Assembly: GCA_041685505.1 (NCBI GenBank)
Contig: JAWLFQ010000072.1
Span: forward strand, 1 to 13,093
From: T1Sed10-7 sp041685505
Lineage (GTDB): Bacteria; Actinomycetota; Nitriliruptoria; Nitriliruptorales; Nitriliruptoraceae
Reading direction: 5' to 3'
Length of the DNA: 13,093 nucleotides
Part shown: positions 1 through 8,382 of the stretch, one piece after another
How positions within the stretch are numbered: the first letter of the stretch is position 1
Layout of the letters: the number at the start of each line of letters is the position of its first letter
Position numbers and translations under genes: made by a program
Notes under the pieces: generated by a model
Seen by the model: the letters and a program-made list of their open reading frames with translations, nothing else
Database searches by the model: none
Told to the model about the DNA's origin: nothing

Positions 1-3000
1 ACCTCGCCCAGCTTCTCCGAGCGGACCTGCGCCCACTGCCCCTCCAGTTCGGCCCGCAGCTGCACCTGTGTCGCCCCGTCCGCCTGCGCGAGCCGGTCCC
101 GCAGCGACCGCACCCGCTGGTCCTGATCGGTGCGTCGGTTGACCTCGTTGGCGAACACCACCGCCGCAGCCGGGGCACCGCCGATCACCGAGGCGTGCGA
201 TCCCTCCAGCGCCGCCACCTCGACGTGGTCGTTGAGCGCTTTGGAGAAGACCACGAAGGCGCCGCCGTGGTAGCGCGAGATCACGGTGAACACCACGGGC
301 CCGTCGAAGTTGACGATCGCGCGACCGATCTCCGCACCGAGCTCGAGCTGCTGCTCCCGGAGGGATTCGGGTGAGCCGTCGAAGCCCGAGAGGTTGGCGA
401 GCACCACCACCGGCCGGATGCCGCTGGCGGCGTTGACCGCCCTGGCGACCTTCTTCGAGGCGCGCGGGAACAAGGTCCCGGCGGTCCAGCCCTCCGGTCC
501 GTCGGCCGGGACCGGTCCCCGGCGCGGCAGGGGCCGCGACTCGATCCCGAGCAGGGTGACCGGATGGCCCCCAAGGTGGGCATCGGTGACCACGGCCACC
601 TCGGCGTCGGCCATGTCGCGCCACCGCTCCAGCGGCTCGTGGTCGAGGTCGCTGACCGCGCGCATGATCGTGCGGATGTCGAAGGGCTTCTTGCGGCCGG
701 GGTTGGTGCGCTCATCGAAGACCTCGCCGACGGTGGCGAAGTCCAGCCCTTCGACCTGGTGGGGGTAACCGCGCACGTCGCGGTCGCGGTCGTCGGTGGT
801 CGGTGCCGGCCGGGGGAAGCGCTCGCCCGGGGCGATGTAGCTGTGCTCGTAGTGGGAGAAGAGCACCTCGATCGCGCTGGCCAGGTCCGGTGCCCAGTGC
901 TGTGCCTGGCCGTTGGGACCCATGATGCGGTCGTAGCCACCGATGCCGAAGTTGTCCTCCGCCGACACGCCACCGGAGTAGTCGAGCGCCTGCTTGCCGG
1001 TCAGGACCATGGCCGAGTCCGGGGTCATGACCAGGATGCCCTTGGTGTGCATCAGCATCGTGGCTTCGGCGTTCCAGTAGGGCTGTGCCCCCACGTTGAT
1101 GCCGGAGACCACCACGTGGATCTCGCCGCCGGCTTGGGTGAACTCGATGATGCGCCGCAGCACCTGGGCGACGCCGTCCATGTTCTCGGTGCCGGAGTCC
1201 ATGGCGATCCGGGCCCCCGAGGACACCGCGAACCACTCGATCGGTGCCCCGAGCTGCGCGGCGAGGTCGATCGCCTGGGTGATGAGCGCGCACTCCCGTG
1301 TCGCGATGGAGCCGAGCCCCTTGGTGGGATCACCGAGCAGCGCCACACGCGTCATGCCCTCGGGGTAGCGCGAGGTGCGGGTGGTCACGACACCCACGAC
1401 GATGCCCGCCCGGTTACCGCCCGGTGGTCGCTCGACAGCGACGAGGTGGCCGTTCTCGTCCAGATCGTGCTCGACGAACCCGGGTACCACCGCACCCTCG
1501 GGCTCCGGGGTCCCGGGCGCGGCACGGTCGTGGGTCAGCAGCGGGACGAGCTCGTAGGGGTAGACGCTGCCCCGGCGGCGCGCCTTGACGATCTGTCGGC
1601 TCACCTCGTCGAAGCTGACCAGCGGCCGTGTGGGAGGTTCGGTCACCCGCAGGGTGAAGCCCTGGCCCGGCGGCCGCGACATGCGGACCATGACCTCCTG
1701 TGCCGCGGCCCCCGGGAGCTCGAGACGGGCCCGCACGGCGACCTGCTCGAGACCGAGTCCCTCGGTGGTCGGTGCCACCGCACGGATCACCGGCTCGAGC
1801 TCCTCGATGGGGACGTGGACCGTCGGCCAGACGTGGAGGACGACGCGGTTCCACTCCGGGGCGCTCCCCCCGGCCATCGTCGCACGGGTACGGCGCAGGT
1901 CGTCGAGGGTGTTGGCCAGCACCTGTTCGAGTTCCGGCAGGCCGACGACGCGACCGCGCTCGTCGTGGACGGGGGTGAGGTCGCGCACCTCCGCCAAGGC
2001 GAAGAGTCGTTCGTCCTCGGCGTTGTCGTGGGCACGGGCGTGGAAGAGGTACACCTCCTCCGTGGACGGCAACCGCGTGAGCGCGAACCGCTCGAAGCGC
2101 CACAGGTCCAGCCTTCCGGCGATCAGCGGATGGATACCCCTGAGGTGGCGGCGTTCCCGGAAGCCGTCCGGGCCGCGTCGGAAGGTCAGATGCTCCACGG
2201 AGGGCCGCTGGGCACCGTCGGGGCCGCTGCCCGGCTCCACGGTCAGCGACAGCGTCACCCGGCGCAGGGCGGGGGGCAGGTCGGCGTCGTCGAGGTCGGC
2301 CTCCAGCCCTGCCGCCAGCAGATCGAGCTCGGTGGGAGCATCCCGCCAGGTCACGTAGACGTCGGCGACCACCCCGGCTCCCGCCTGCGCGGGGTCGAGG
2401 TCGCCCGCCAGTGCTGCGGTGGCCCGGATCGACTCCGACAGGTCGTCGGCTGTGGCGGTGAGCGCGATCACGCGCCCCCGGCCCCGTGGATCCTCGAAGT
2501 CTGCGACCACGGCCAGCGAGCTGCCCAGCTCCACCGTGACGACCTCGTCGAGGTCGCGGGTCCGGTAGTAGCGACGCGTCAGCACCTCGAGCAGCGGTGC
2601 CAGCATCTCGGCGGTGATCGCCGGGTCCTCGAGCAGGCCGAGCAGCGGCTCCGGGGTGTCGATCAACTGCTGGATCCGCTCGGCTCGGTCCCCGCGGTCC
2701 GGCTCGGCTGCCAGGGCTCGGAGGTGCTCGCGCGCCTGCGCGAACACGCGCGTGCGCCGCGCCGTCAGCCGGGGACGCTCGAAGCATCGGTGGCGCACCC
2801 GCCGGGCGAGATCGCCGATGACGGGCTGACGGGCCTGGGTGGCGACGATCAGGCGGTCGAGGGTGTGGCGCAGCTCCTGGCCCAACGCCCCCTGGGGTGG
2901 TGTTCCGGCGGCCAGCAGACGTTCCAGCACGGCCAGGATCACGGGGACGTGGGCACCGGCCCGTCGCTGGGCGAGGTGGATACGCAGGAGCGCATCCTCG

Positions 3001-5432
3001 AGCGCGGGATCGCGCTCCAGGTCGGTGACGTGGTAGTGGGACAGGGCGCGGCTGAGCTTGTCGACGAAGGTGGCAGGTACCGCCGTGCGGTCGAAGGTGC
3101 GCAGGAAGGCGTGGAGATGGTCGCGCGCGCTGCGCTGTTCGTTGCGGTCCTCCTCGTCGCCCAGGCGGCGGTTGCGTGACAGCGCTGCGATGTCGGCATG
3201 GGCACGGAGCACGTCGAGCTCAGCGCGCAGCACCTCGGCAGGTGTCCCACGTCCCGTGCCGGGATCGTCCGGCTGCCGATCGGTCCGCAGGCGGTCCAGC
3301 AGATGCCTCACCGAGTCCTCGGGGAGGTCGTAGCCGAGGATGGTGCGACGCAGGGTGTCGAGCATGTCACGTGCATCCGCCTCGACACCCGGGGCCTGCC
3401 GGTCCAGCGCGGCGAAGGTGACGGGTGCCTGGGTCGCGGCGCCCTCGAGTTCCTGGGCCGCCTCCAGCTTGAGCACCGGCTGGCCGGCGTCGAGTTGCAC
3501 GTTGTCGGTGACCAGCACCTCGGCGACCCTGCCCGCGAAGGGCGCGGTCAGCGGGGTCTCCATCTTCATGCTCTCGAGGACGGCCAGGGTGCTGCCCGCG
3601 GCCACCTGCTCGCCCACGATCACGTTGACCGACACCACCACCGATGGGCTGGGGGTGCGCACCATGCCGGCGTCGTCCTGGCTGATGCGGTGGGGGATCC
3701 CGTCCACCTCGATGAGCTGCTCGGCGCCCTGCCGGATGGCCACCACTCGGAAGCTCTCGCCCGCAACCGTGATGCGCCGCTCGAAGCGCCGCAGATGCTC
3801 CACCTCGGCCAGGACACGGATGCCGTCGGTGGCGACGAGGTAGCGCCCGGGCCCGGTGCAGGCCACCTCGAGGCGGTACCCGGTGGCGTCGAAGCGCAGA
3901 TCGATCACGCGCGGCAGTTCCGGGTCGAGCTGCGGCCGGCCACGGGCCGCAGAGTGCAGGAACCGCTCACGATCGCGGCTCGAGGCAGCGTCGTAGGCAT
4001 CGATGGCGGCGGCCACCAGGGCGACGTCCCCGCGCGTCTCGAAGCGGTACCCACCCTCCGCGGTCCGACGGTCGAGCCAGCCGGTGTCGACCCGCCCTGC
4101 CAGGACGTCCGGGTCATGGAGGAGGTCGAGGAGGAACGCGCGGTTGGTGGTGCCACCCTCGACCAGGACCGCGGTCTGGCCCAGGGCACGGCGCAGGCGG
4201 TTGAGTGCGGTGGCACGGTCGCTGCCGTGCGCGATGATCTTGGCGACCATGGAGTCGTACTCGGGCGGGATGACGTCGCCGTCGGCGACCCCGGTGTCGA
4301 CCCGGACCCCGGGCCCGGTCGGCAGGTCCAGCAGCTCGATGCGACCCGGGGCCGGCGAGAAGCCACGTTCGGGGTCCTCGGCGTTGAGGCGGACCTCGAT
4401 CGCGTGGCCCGTGGCCGGTGGGGGATCACCGGGCAGGGGGGTGCCGGCGGCGATCCGCAGCTGCCACTCGACCAGGTCGAGCCCGGTGGTCTGCTCCGTG
4501 ACGGGGTGCTCGACCTGCAGGCGGGTGTTGACCTCCAGGAAGGTCGTGAGCCCCGTGGCGGGCTGGTGCAGGAACTCCACCGTGGCGGCGCCGCGGTACC
4601 CGGCCAGTCGCGTGAGCTCCGCGGCGGAGTGGCGCAGCTGTGCGTCCTGCTCGCCTGTCAGCACGGTGGAGGCGGACTCCTCCAGCAGCTTCTGGTTGCG
4701 CCGCTGCAGGGAGCAGTCGCGCGTCCCGACGGCCCAGACCCCTCCCTGACCGTCGGCGAGGACCTGCACCTCGACGTGGTGGGCATCGGTCAGCATCCGT
4801 TCGAGGAACACGGTGTCGTCACCGAAGGACGCTGCGGCCTCCGCCCGGGCACGTTGGTAGGCACCGTCGAGTTCGGTGAGCTCACGGCACACCCGGATCC
4901 CCCGGCCGCCGCCGCCCGCGGTGGCTTTCACCACCAGCGGCGTACCGATCCGCTCCGCGTGCTCCCGGGCGTCGGCGAGATCGTGGACGGCGCCGCCGCT
5001 CCAGGGCGCGACCGGCACGCCGGCGCGTTCGGCCAGCTGCTTGGCGCCGATCTTGTCCCCGAGCGCCCGCATCGTGTCACCCGAGGGGCCGACGAAGGTG
5101 ACGCCGAGGGCGGCACAACGGTCGGCGAAGTCCGCGTGCTCGGCCACGAAGCCCCACCCGACCCAGGCGGCGTCGGCATCGGCTGCCACCAGCGCACGGG
5201 CGAGCTCGTCGTGGTCGAGGTAGGGGCTGCGGGTCCAGGGCGGCTCGCCGGGCGCCGGCCCGATGCGCACGGCTGCATCGGCCTCACGCACGAACATCGC
5301 GCTGCGTTCAGCCGCGGTGTGCAGTGCGATGGTGCGGGGGCCGGAGCCGTCCGCCTCGCGCAGCGCGCGGACGGTGTGGATCAGGCGCATCGCCGGTTCG
5401 CCCCGGTTGACGATGGCGATGCGTTCGAACAC
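1..5432 (-). CDS. Single-chain, eukaryote-like biotin-dependent acyl-CoA (acetyl-CoA) carboxylase, 3' end outside window
   Basis: The enzyme carboxylates biotin with ATP and bicarbonate, then transfers CO2 to an acyl-CoA, probably acetyl-CoA to malonyl-CoA for fatty acid synthesis. About 1810 residues are visible without a stop. The GTG start at 5432 is followed by VFERIAIVNRGEPAMR and preceded by AGGAG with a 6-nt spacer. Domains seen: biotin carboxylase at about 1-450, with ATP-grasp glycine loop KATAGGGGRG from K169 and EVNTRLQVEH at 300-309; biotin carrier domain at about 588-656, with ESMKME placing the biotinyl lysine at K623; a central region at about 657-1310, including IHPLIAGRLDLWRFERF near 1099 and KARRRGSVYPYE, which resembles the eukaryotic ACC central domain; and carboxyltransferase from about 1312, with SSGARIAMDSG (R1408), SGGVSAEDNFGIGG (S1486), NLSGFDGSPESL (N1680) and RYHGGAFVVFSK. 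Only a short C-terminal tail should be missing. No frameshift is apparent. Acyl-CoA specificity cannot be read from sequence. Confidence 0.95.
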   Translation of the reverse strand, partial: MFERIAIVNRGEPAMRLIHTVRALREADGSGPRTIALHTAAERSAMFVREADAAVRIGPAPGEPPWTRSPYLDHDELARALVAADADAAWVGWGFVAEHADFADRCAALGVTFVGPSGDTMRALGDKIGAKQLAERAGVPVAPWSGGAVHDLADAREHAERIGTPLVVKATAGGGGRGIRVCRELTELDGAYQRARAEAAASFGDDTVFLERMLTDAHHVEVQVLADGQGGVWAVGTRDCSLQRRNQKLLEESASTVLTGEQDAQLRHSAAELTRLAGYRGAATVEFLHQPATGLTTFLEVNTRLQVEHPVTEQTTGLDLVEWQLRIAAGTPLPGDPPPATGHAIEVRLNAEDPERGFSPAPGRIELLDLPTGPGVRVDTGVADGDVIPPEYDSMVAKIIAHGSDRATALNRLRRALGQTAVLVEGGTTNRAFLLDLLHDPDVLAGRVDTGWLDRRTAEGGYRFETRGDVALVAAAIDAYDAASSRDRERFLHSAARGRPQLDPELPRVIDLRFDATGYRLEVACTGPGRYLVATDGIRVLAEVEHLRRFERRITVAGESFRVVAIRQGAEQLIEVDGIPHRISQDDAGMVRTPSPSVVVSVNVIVGEQVAAGSTLAVLESMKMETPLTAPFAGRVAEVLVTDNVQLDAGQPVLKLEAAQELEGAATQAPVTFAALDRQAPGVEADARDMLDTLRRTILGYDLPEDSVRHLLDRLRTDRQPDDPGTGRGTPAEVLRAELDVLRAHADIAALSRNRRLGDEEDRNEQRSARDHLHAFLRTFDRTAVPATFVDKLSRALSHYHVTDLERDPALEDALLRIHLAQRRAGAHVPVILAVLERLLAAGTPPQGALGQELRHTLDRLIVATQARQPVIGDLARRVRHRCFERPRLTARRTRVFAQAREHLRALAAEPDRGDRAERIQQLIDTPEPLLGLLEDPAITAEMLAPLLEVLTRRYYRTRDLDEVVTVELGSSLAVVADFEDPRGRGRVIALTATADDLSESIRATAALAGDLDPAQAGAGVVADVYVTWRDAPTELDLLAAGLEADLDDADLPPALRRVTLSLTVEPGSGPDGAQRPSVEHLTFRRGPDGFRERRHLRGIHPLIAGRLDLWRFERFALTRLPSTEEVYLFHARAHDNAEDERLFALAEVRDLTPVHDERGRVVGLPELEQVLANTLDDLRRTRATMAGGSAPEWNRVVLHVWPTVHVPIEELEPVIRAVAPTTEGLGLEQVAVRARLELPGAAAQEVMVRMSRPPGQGFTLRVTEPPTRPLVSFDEVSRQIVKARRRGSVYPYELVPLLTHDRAAPGTPEPEGAVVPGFVEHDLDENGHLVAVERPPGGNRAGIVVGVVTTRTSRYPEGMTRVALLGDPTKGLGSIATRECALITQAIDLAAQLGAPIEWFAVSSGARIAMDSGTENMDGVAQVLRRIIEFTQAGGEIHVVVSGINVGAQPYWNAEATMLMHTKGILVMTPDSAMVLTGKQALDYSGGVSAEDNFGIGGYDRIMGPNGQAQHWAPDLASAIEVLFSHYEHSYIAPGERFPRPAPTTDDRDRDVRGYPHQVEGLDFATVGEVFDERTNPGRKKPFDIRTIMRAVSDLDHEPLERWRDMADAEVAVVTDAHLGGHPVTLLGIESRPLPRRGPVPADGPEGWTAGTLFPRASKKVARAVNAASGIRPVVVLANLSGFDGSPESLREQQLELGAEIGRAIVNFDGPVVFTVISRYHGGAFVVFSKALNDHVEVAALEGSHASVIGGAPAAAVVFANEVNRRTDQDQRVRSLRDRLAQADGATQVQLRAELEGQWAQVRSEKLGE

Positions 5433-5469
5433 GGGGGACTCCTACTCCGGCACGGGTGCGGCCGGCGAC

Positions 5470-5475
5470 ATCCTA
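5470..5475 (-). promoter_or_regulatory. Candidate -10 box of the carboxylase promoter
   Basis: On the minus strand TAGGAT fits the actinobacterial TANNNT -10 pattern. It would start transcription near 5463, leaving a leader of about 30 nt before the GTG at 5432 with its AGGAG site. No convincing -35 hexamer is visible; the place where it would lie is taken by the inverted repeat at 5477-5496. This is inferred from pattern and position only. Confidence 0.35.
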
Positions 5476-5476
5476 G

Positions 5477-5496
5477 ACCTGACATCGACGTCAGGT
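5477..5496. promoter_or_regulatory. Perfect inverted repeat, candidate operator between carboxylase and HTH gene
   Basis: ACCTGAC - 6 nt - GTCAGGT is a perfect 7-bp dyad directly upstream of the candidate carboxylase -10 box, in the 154-bp gap between two divergent genes. A 20-bp operator of this shape suits a dimeric repressor or activator. The neighbouring helix-turn-helix protein is the obvious candidate ligand, but nothing in the sequence proves it. A hairpin role is unlikely, because the element would lie upstream of the inferred carboxylase transcript start. Confidence 0.5.
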
Positions 5497-5586
5497 TCAG
5501 TGACCGTCGGTCCGTACCGCCGAGGCCGGGGTGGGCCCGCACCGGGTTCGCCGGCTGGCGCCCCCGGTTGTGCCAGGATGCCACCC

Positions 5587-6354
5587 ATGCGCGACTGGAC
5601 CGCCACAGCCTGGTCTCCCACCGACCCGTCGTCGATCGACGGGGTGCTGACCGTCGCGGAGGTGGCCGCGCTCCTCGACCGGACACCACAGGCGGTCCGC
5701 GACCTCATCGCAGCGGGTGCCCTCCCGGCACGCAGGATCGGTCGTGCCTTCGTGGTCCCCCGCGGCGAGGTCGAGCGTCTGCAGCGGCTCCCACGGCCCA
5801 CCGGCCGCCCGTGGTCACCGGCGGTTGCCTGGGAGTTGCTGGCCGTGCTCAGCACACCCCCGGACGCGGTGCCCTCCGCTGGTGCCGGGGGTGGCGACGG
5901 CACCCGGCGCAGGATCGCGCTGTCACCGGCACGGCGCCGTCAGCTGTGCGAGCGCGACGTGGGCGAGCTGGCCGCTCGACTGGAGGTCCGTGCCTGGCGT
6001 GCGCCCGTGGCCATAGCCGCCGGACGCTGGCGTCAGCTGCTCGACGATGCGCGCGTCGTGCCCTCGGGCGGGGGGCTCGCGGTGACCACCGACGCCTACG
6101 TGGCAGCGGCGGAGCTGTCGGCGGTGGTCGAGCGGTACGGCCTGCGCGCCGGTGAGGGCACCGGCGCCGGTGTGCTGCGGGTCGTGCCGACCGGTGTCCC
6201 GGTGGACCTCATGCCGCGACGCCCGCGCGCCGGCGAGGCCGCCGCCGCGATGGACGCCGTGGACGATCCGGACACGGACCGTCACAGCGAGGGGCTGGCC
6301 CGCCTCGCCAGGCTGCAACGACGCGCCTGCGCTGCGGTGGCCGTCAGCCGCTGA
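5587..6354 (+). CDS. Helix-turn-helix (MerR/excisionase-type) DNA-binding protein with unassigned C-terminal domain
   Basis: The protein has 255 residues. Residues 20-65 (VLTVAEVAALLDRTPQAVRD, then IGRAFVVPRGEVERL) form a typical HTH_17/excisionase-like fold: helix-turn-helix, a short basic loop (PARRIGR) and a recognition-wing-like strand. Residues about 105-250 are a second domain with a pattern like YGLRAGEGTGAGVLRVVP and a tail of alternating Ala/Asp/Arg; it loosely recalls AbiEi-type antitoxin C-terminal domains, but I cannot assign it. The ATG at 5587 was chosen because AGGA at 5575-5578 lies 8 nt upstream; an in-frame ATG at 5578 overlaps that site. It is divergent from the carboxylase across a gap with a perfect palindrome, suggesting autoregulation and control of the carboxylase. 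No toxin gene is adjacent. The DNA-binding role is well supported; the target is inference. Confidence 0.8.
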   Translation: MRDWTATAWSPTDPSSIDGVLTVAEVAALLDRTPQAVRDLIAAGALPARRIGRAFVVPRGEVERLQRLPRPTGRPWSPAVAWELLAVLSTPPDAVPSAGAGGGDGTRRRIALSPARRRQLCERDVGELAARLEVRAWRAPVAIAAGRWRQLLDDARVVPSGGGLAVTTDAYVAAAELSAVVERYGLRAGEGTGAGVLRVVPTGVPVDLMPRRPRAGEAAAAMDAVDDPDTDRHSEGLARLARLQRRACAAVAVSR

Positions 6355-6378
6355 GCGCCGTCGAAGGCCGGATCAGCG
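6349..6378. terminator. Weak dyad spanning two convergent stop codons
   Basis: CGCTGA at 6349-6354 pairs with TCAGCG at 6373-6378, with an inner GCC/GGC pair around the loop GTCGAA. The arms contain the TGA stops of the two convergent genes, only 18 bp apart. It could act as a bidirectional terminator. However, both genes simply end in Arg(CGC)-TGA, which would create the outer dyad by chance, and there is no T-tract. Confidence 0.3.
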
Positions 6379-6816
6379 CGTGTGACCGGTCCCGCTGCCC
6401 GGCCGCGCCGGTGGCTGGACGACGACGTCGTGCTGGGAGGCGAACCGTGCCTCGACCACGTCCTTGCCGTAGGGCGACAGGGCGAGCCCGGCCAGCTTGA
6501 GGTGCACCACGGTGAAGGGGATCCCGATGATCGTGATCGCCAGCAGCAGCCCGAAGAGCACGTGCAGCAGCGCCAGCCACCAGCCCGCCACGATGAACCA
6601 CACCACGTTGCCGAGCACCGAACCGGCGCCGGAGCCCGGGCGACGGACGACCACGCGACCGAAGGGCCACAGGGCGAAGCCGGCCAGACGCACCGCGGGG
6701 ACCGCCAGGGGGAAGGTGACGATGAACACCACGGACAGCAGCGCGGCGAAGAGGTAGGCGAGTGCCATCTCGATGCCGCTGAACAGCAGCCACAGCAGGT
6801 TGCCGATGGTGCGCAT
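6373..6816 (-). CDS. yccF: YccF family inner membrane protein
   Basis: The protein has 147 residues, almost the same length as E. coli YccF. It carries two tandem YccF domains. The first (residues about 4-55) is degenerate and ends RLAGFALWPFGR. The second (about 68-120) has the full signature: GNVVWFIVAGWWLALLH, then ITIIGIPF, then KLAGLALSPYGK. Both are mostly membrane-embedded helices, and the tail is short and polar. E. coli YccF is remembered as having the same degenerate first copy. The molecular function is unknown; some members are linked to transport-like or envelope roles only by annotation. The ATG at 6816 has AAGGG (6824-6828 on the plus strand) 7 nt upstream. The gene stands alone, divergent from the amidase and convergent with the HTH gene. 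Confidence 0.92.
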   Translation of the reverse strand: MRTIGNLLWLLFSGIEMALAYLFAALLSVVFIVTFPLAVPAVRLAGFALWPFGRVVVRRPGSGAGSVLGNVVWFIVAGWWLALLHVLFGLLLAITIIGIPFTVVHLKLAGLALSPYGKDVVEARFASQHDVVVQPPARPGSGTGHTR

Positions 6817-6846
6817 GGGCGTGCCCTTCGATGCGACGGCGTCACG

Positions 6847-6852
6847 ACGATA
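6847..6852 (-). promoter_or_regulatory. Candidate -10 box for yccF
   Basis: TATCGT on the minus strand fits TANNNT and lies 30 nt upstream of the yccF ATG, allowing a leader of roughly 25 nt that contains the AAGGG ribosome site. No clear -35 is seen. Confidence 0.3.
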
Positions 6853-6886
6853 CTGCTCCCGGGCACGGGAACGGTCCCCGTCGCAC

Positions 6887-6892
6887 TACGGT
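6887..6892 (+). promoter_or_regulatory. Candidate -10 box for the amidase
   Basis: TACGGT fits TANNNT and lies 33 nt before the amidase ATG, upstream of the GGGAGGGG ribosome site. The same hexamer sits upstream of the aldo/keto reductase at 12077-12082 (minus). No -35 hexamer is recognisable. Confidence 0.3.
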
Positions 6893-6925
6893 CGGCGGTG
6901 ACCGGTGAGCGGGAGGGGCAGGCAC

Positions 6926-8380
6926 ATGGGCGGCGTCGAGACCTCGCAGCACGACCAGGATGAACTCGCCTTCGCGCCGGCCACCACCCTGGCACGCATG
7001 GTGCGCGAGCGTCAGGTCTCGGCGCGCGAACTCGTCGACGGCTACCTCGACCGGATCGACCGGCTCGACCACCACCTCGGTGCCTACGTCGAGGTCCTCT
7101 CCGAACGTGCACGTGCGCAGGCCACCGCGGCGGATGAGCGCACCACCACCGGGGCGAAGCTCGGACCGCTCCACGGGGTGCCGGTGTCGATCAAGGATCT
7201 CCACTTCCTGGCGGGTGCCCATCTGACCATGGGGACCCCGGCCTGGAAGGAGTTCGTGGCCCCAGTGGACGAGCACAGCATCGCGCGGCTGCTGGCTGCC
7301 GGGGCGATCGCGCTGGGCAAGACCAACGTGCCGGAGCTGGGCACGATCGCCCACACCGACACCGCCCTGCTCGGTGCGTGCTCGACCCCGTGGGAGCTCG
7401 GCCGCAACGCCGGCGGTTCCTCCGGGGGTGCCGCGGCGAGCCTGGCGGCCGGGCTGTGCGCCGTGGCCCAGGGCTCCGATGGGGGCGGCTCGATCCGGAT
7501 CCCGGCGGCGATCAACGGTCTGGTGGGGCTCAAGGCCGCGCGCGACCGGATCTCCAACGGCCCCGTCCTCGGGGAGCTGTCCTTCGGGCTGTCCACCTCG
7601 GGCGCGCTGACCCGGACCGTGGCCGACGCTGCGCTGGTGCTGGACGTCATGGCCGGGTACGAGCCGGGTGACCCGGGGATGGCGCCGCCGCCCGAGCGCC
7701 CGTGGTCGGCGGAGGTCGACGCCGATCCCGGTCGGTTGCGCATCGGTGTGCCGGCGTCCGGTGCGCTGCTGTCCGAGGAGGCGGTCGCCGGACGGCATCC
7801 CAGCGTCACGACGGCGTTGGAGGCCACCGTGCGGCTGGTGGAGGAACTCGGCCACGTGGTGGAGGAGGTGGCCCTCCCGGGTGACCCGGAGCTCACCGAC
7901 CTGGTGCGCACCCTGTGGGCGGCCAACGTCGCCTCGCAGCCCTTCGATCCCGCCGCGTACGAACCGGTCAACGTGTGGCTCGACGAGCTCGGTCGGACGC
8001 TGAGCGCGGCGGAGCTGGCGGCCGCACAGTTCCGCCTCCAGCTGCTCAGCCGCCAGGTCGTGGCCGCCTCGGACCACCTCGATGCGCTGCTCCTGCCGGT
8101 ACTGACCGGCCCGTCCCGGGCCAACGGCGCCTATGAGGGGTGGGACGGTGCAGCGATCTTCGCCGACCAGGCCGCCCTCGTGGGCCTGACCCCTCTGGCC
8201 AACCTCACCGGCCAGCCGGCCATCAGCCTGCCGCTGCACCACGATGCCGAGGTGGGACCCGTCGGTGTGCAGTTCGTGGGTCGGCCGTGGGACGAGGCCG
8301 GCCTCCTGCGGCTCGCGGGGCAGCTGGAACGGGCCGCCCCCTGGGCCGATCGGCGTCCACCGCTCGAACACCTGGCGTGA
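6926..8380 (+). CDS. Amidase signature (AS) family hydrolase
   Basis: The 484-residue protein belongs to the amidase signature family, which hydrolyses C-N amide bonds through a Ser-cisSer-Lys triad. All three residues are visible with family spacing: K90 in VSIKDLHFLAG, S165 in AGGSSGGAAAS and S189 in GSDGGGSIRIPA. The 75- and 24-residue spacings equal those of FAAH (142/217/241). The C-terminal PLANLTGQPAISLPLH and VGVQFVGRPWDEAGLLRLA motifs complete the fold. The ATG at 6926 is preferred over the in-frame GTG at 6905 because GGGAGGGG (6911-6918) lies 7 nt before it and would fall inside the longer form. No GatB or GatC gene is nearby, so a free-standing amidase is more likely than GatA of the Glu-tRNA amidotransferase. 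The substrate is unknown. There is no signal peptide, so it is probably cytoplasmic. Confidence 0.93.
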   Translation: MGGVETSQHDQDELAFAPATTLARMVRERQVSARELVDGYLDRIDRLDHHLGAYVEVLSERARAQATAADERTTTGAKLGPLHGVPVSIKDLHFLAGAHLTMGTPAWKEFVAPVDEHSIARLLAAGAIALGKTNVPELGTIAHTDTALLGACSTPWELGRNAGGSSGGAAASLAAGLCAVAQGSDGGGSIRIPAAINGLVGLKAARDRISNGPVLGELSFGLSTSGALTRTVADAALVLDVMAGYEPGDPGMAPPPERPWSAEVDADPGRLRIGVPASGALLSEEAVAGRHPSVTTALEATVRLVEELGHVVEEVALPGDPELTDLVRTLWAANVASQPFDPAAYEPVNVWLDELGRTLSAAELAAAQFRLQLLSRQVVAASDHLDALLLPVLTGPSRANGAYEGWDGAAIFADQAALVGLTPLANLTGQPAISLPLHHDAEVGPVGVQFVGRPWDEAGLLRLAGQLERAAPWADRRPPLEHLA

Positions 8381-8382
8381 AC

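Noticed and set aside
564..3179. An open frame of 871 codons on the plus strand, opposite the carboxylase
   Set aside because: Antisense shadow of the carboxylase gene; high third-position GC keeps the opposite frame open. It has no recognisable domain.
3198..6155. An open frame of 985 codons on the plus strand across the carboxylase, the gap and the HTH gene
   Set aside because: It overlaps two well-supported genes in other frames and its composition (Gly, Arg, Asp, His rich) is that of an antisense shadow.
6857..6870. Imperfect dyad TCCCGGGCACGGGA between yccF and the amidase
   Set aside because: The arms are only 5 bp and of pure G/C; such dyads are expected by chance in this composition, and it competes with other pairings nearby.
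6926..8380. Amidase as GatA of the Glu-tRNA(Gln) amidotransferase
   Set aside because: No GatB or GatC gene is nearby and the general amidase-signature motifs do not specify GatA.
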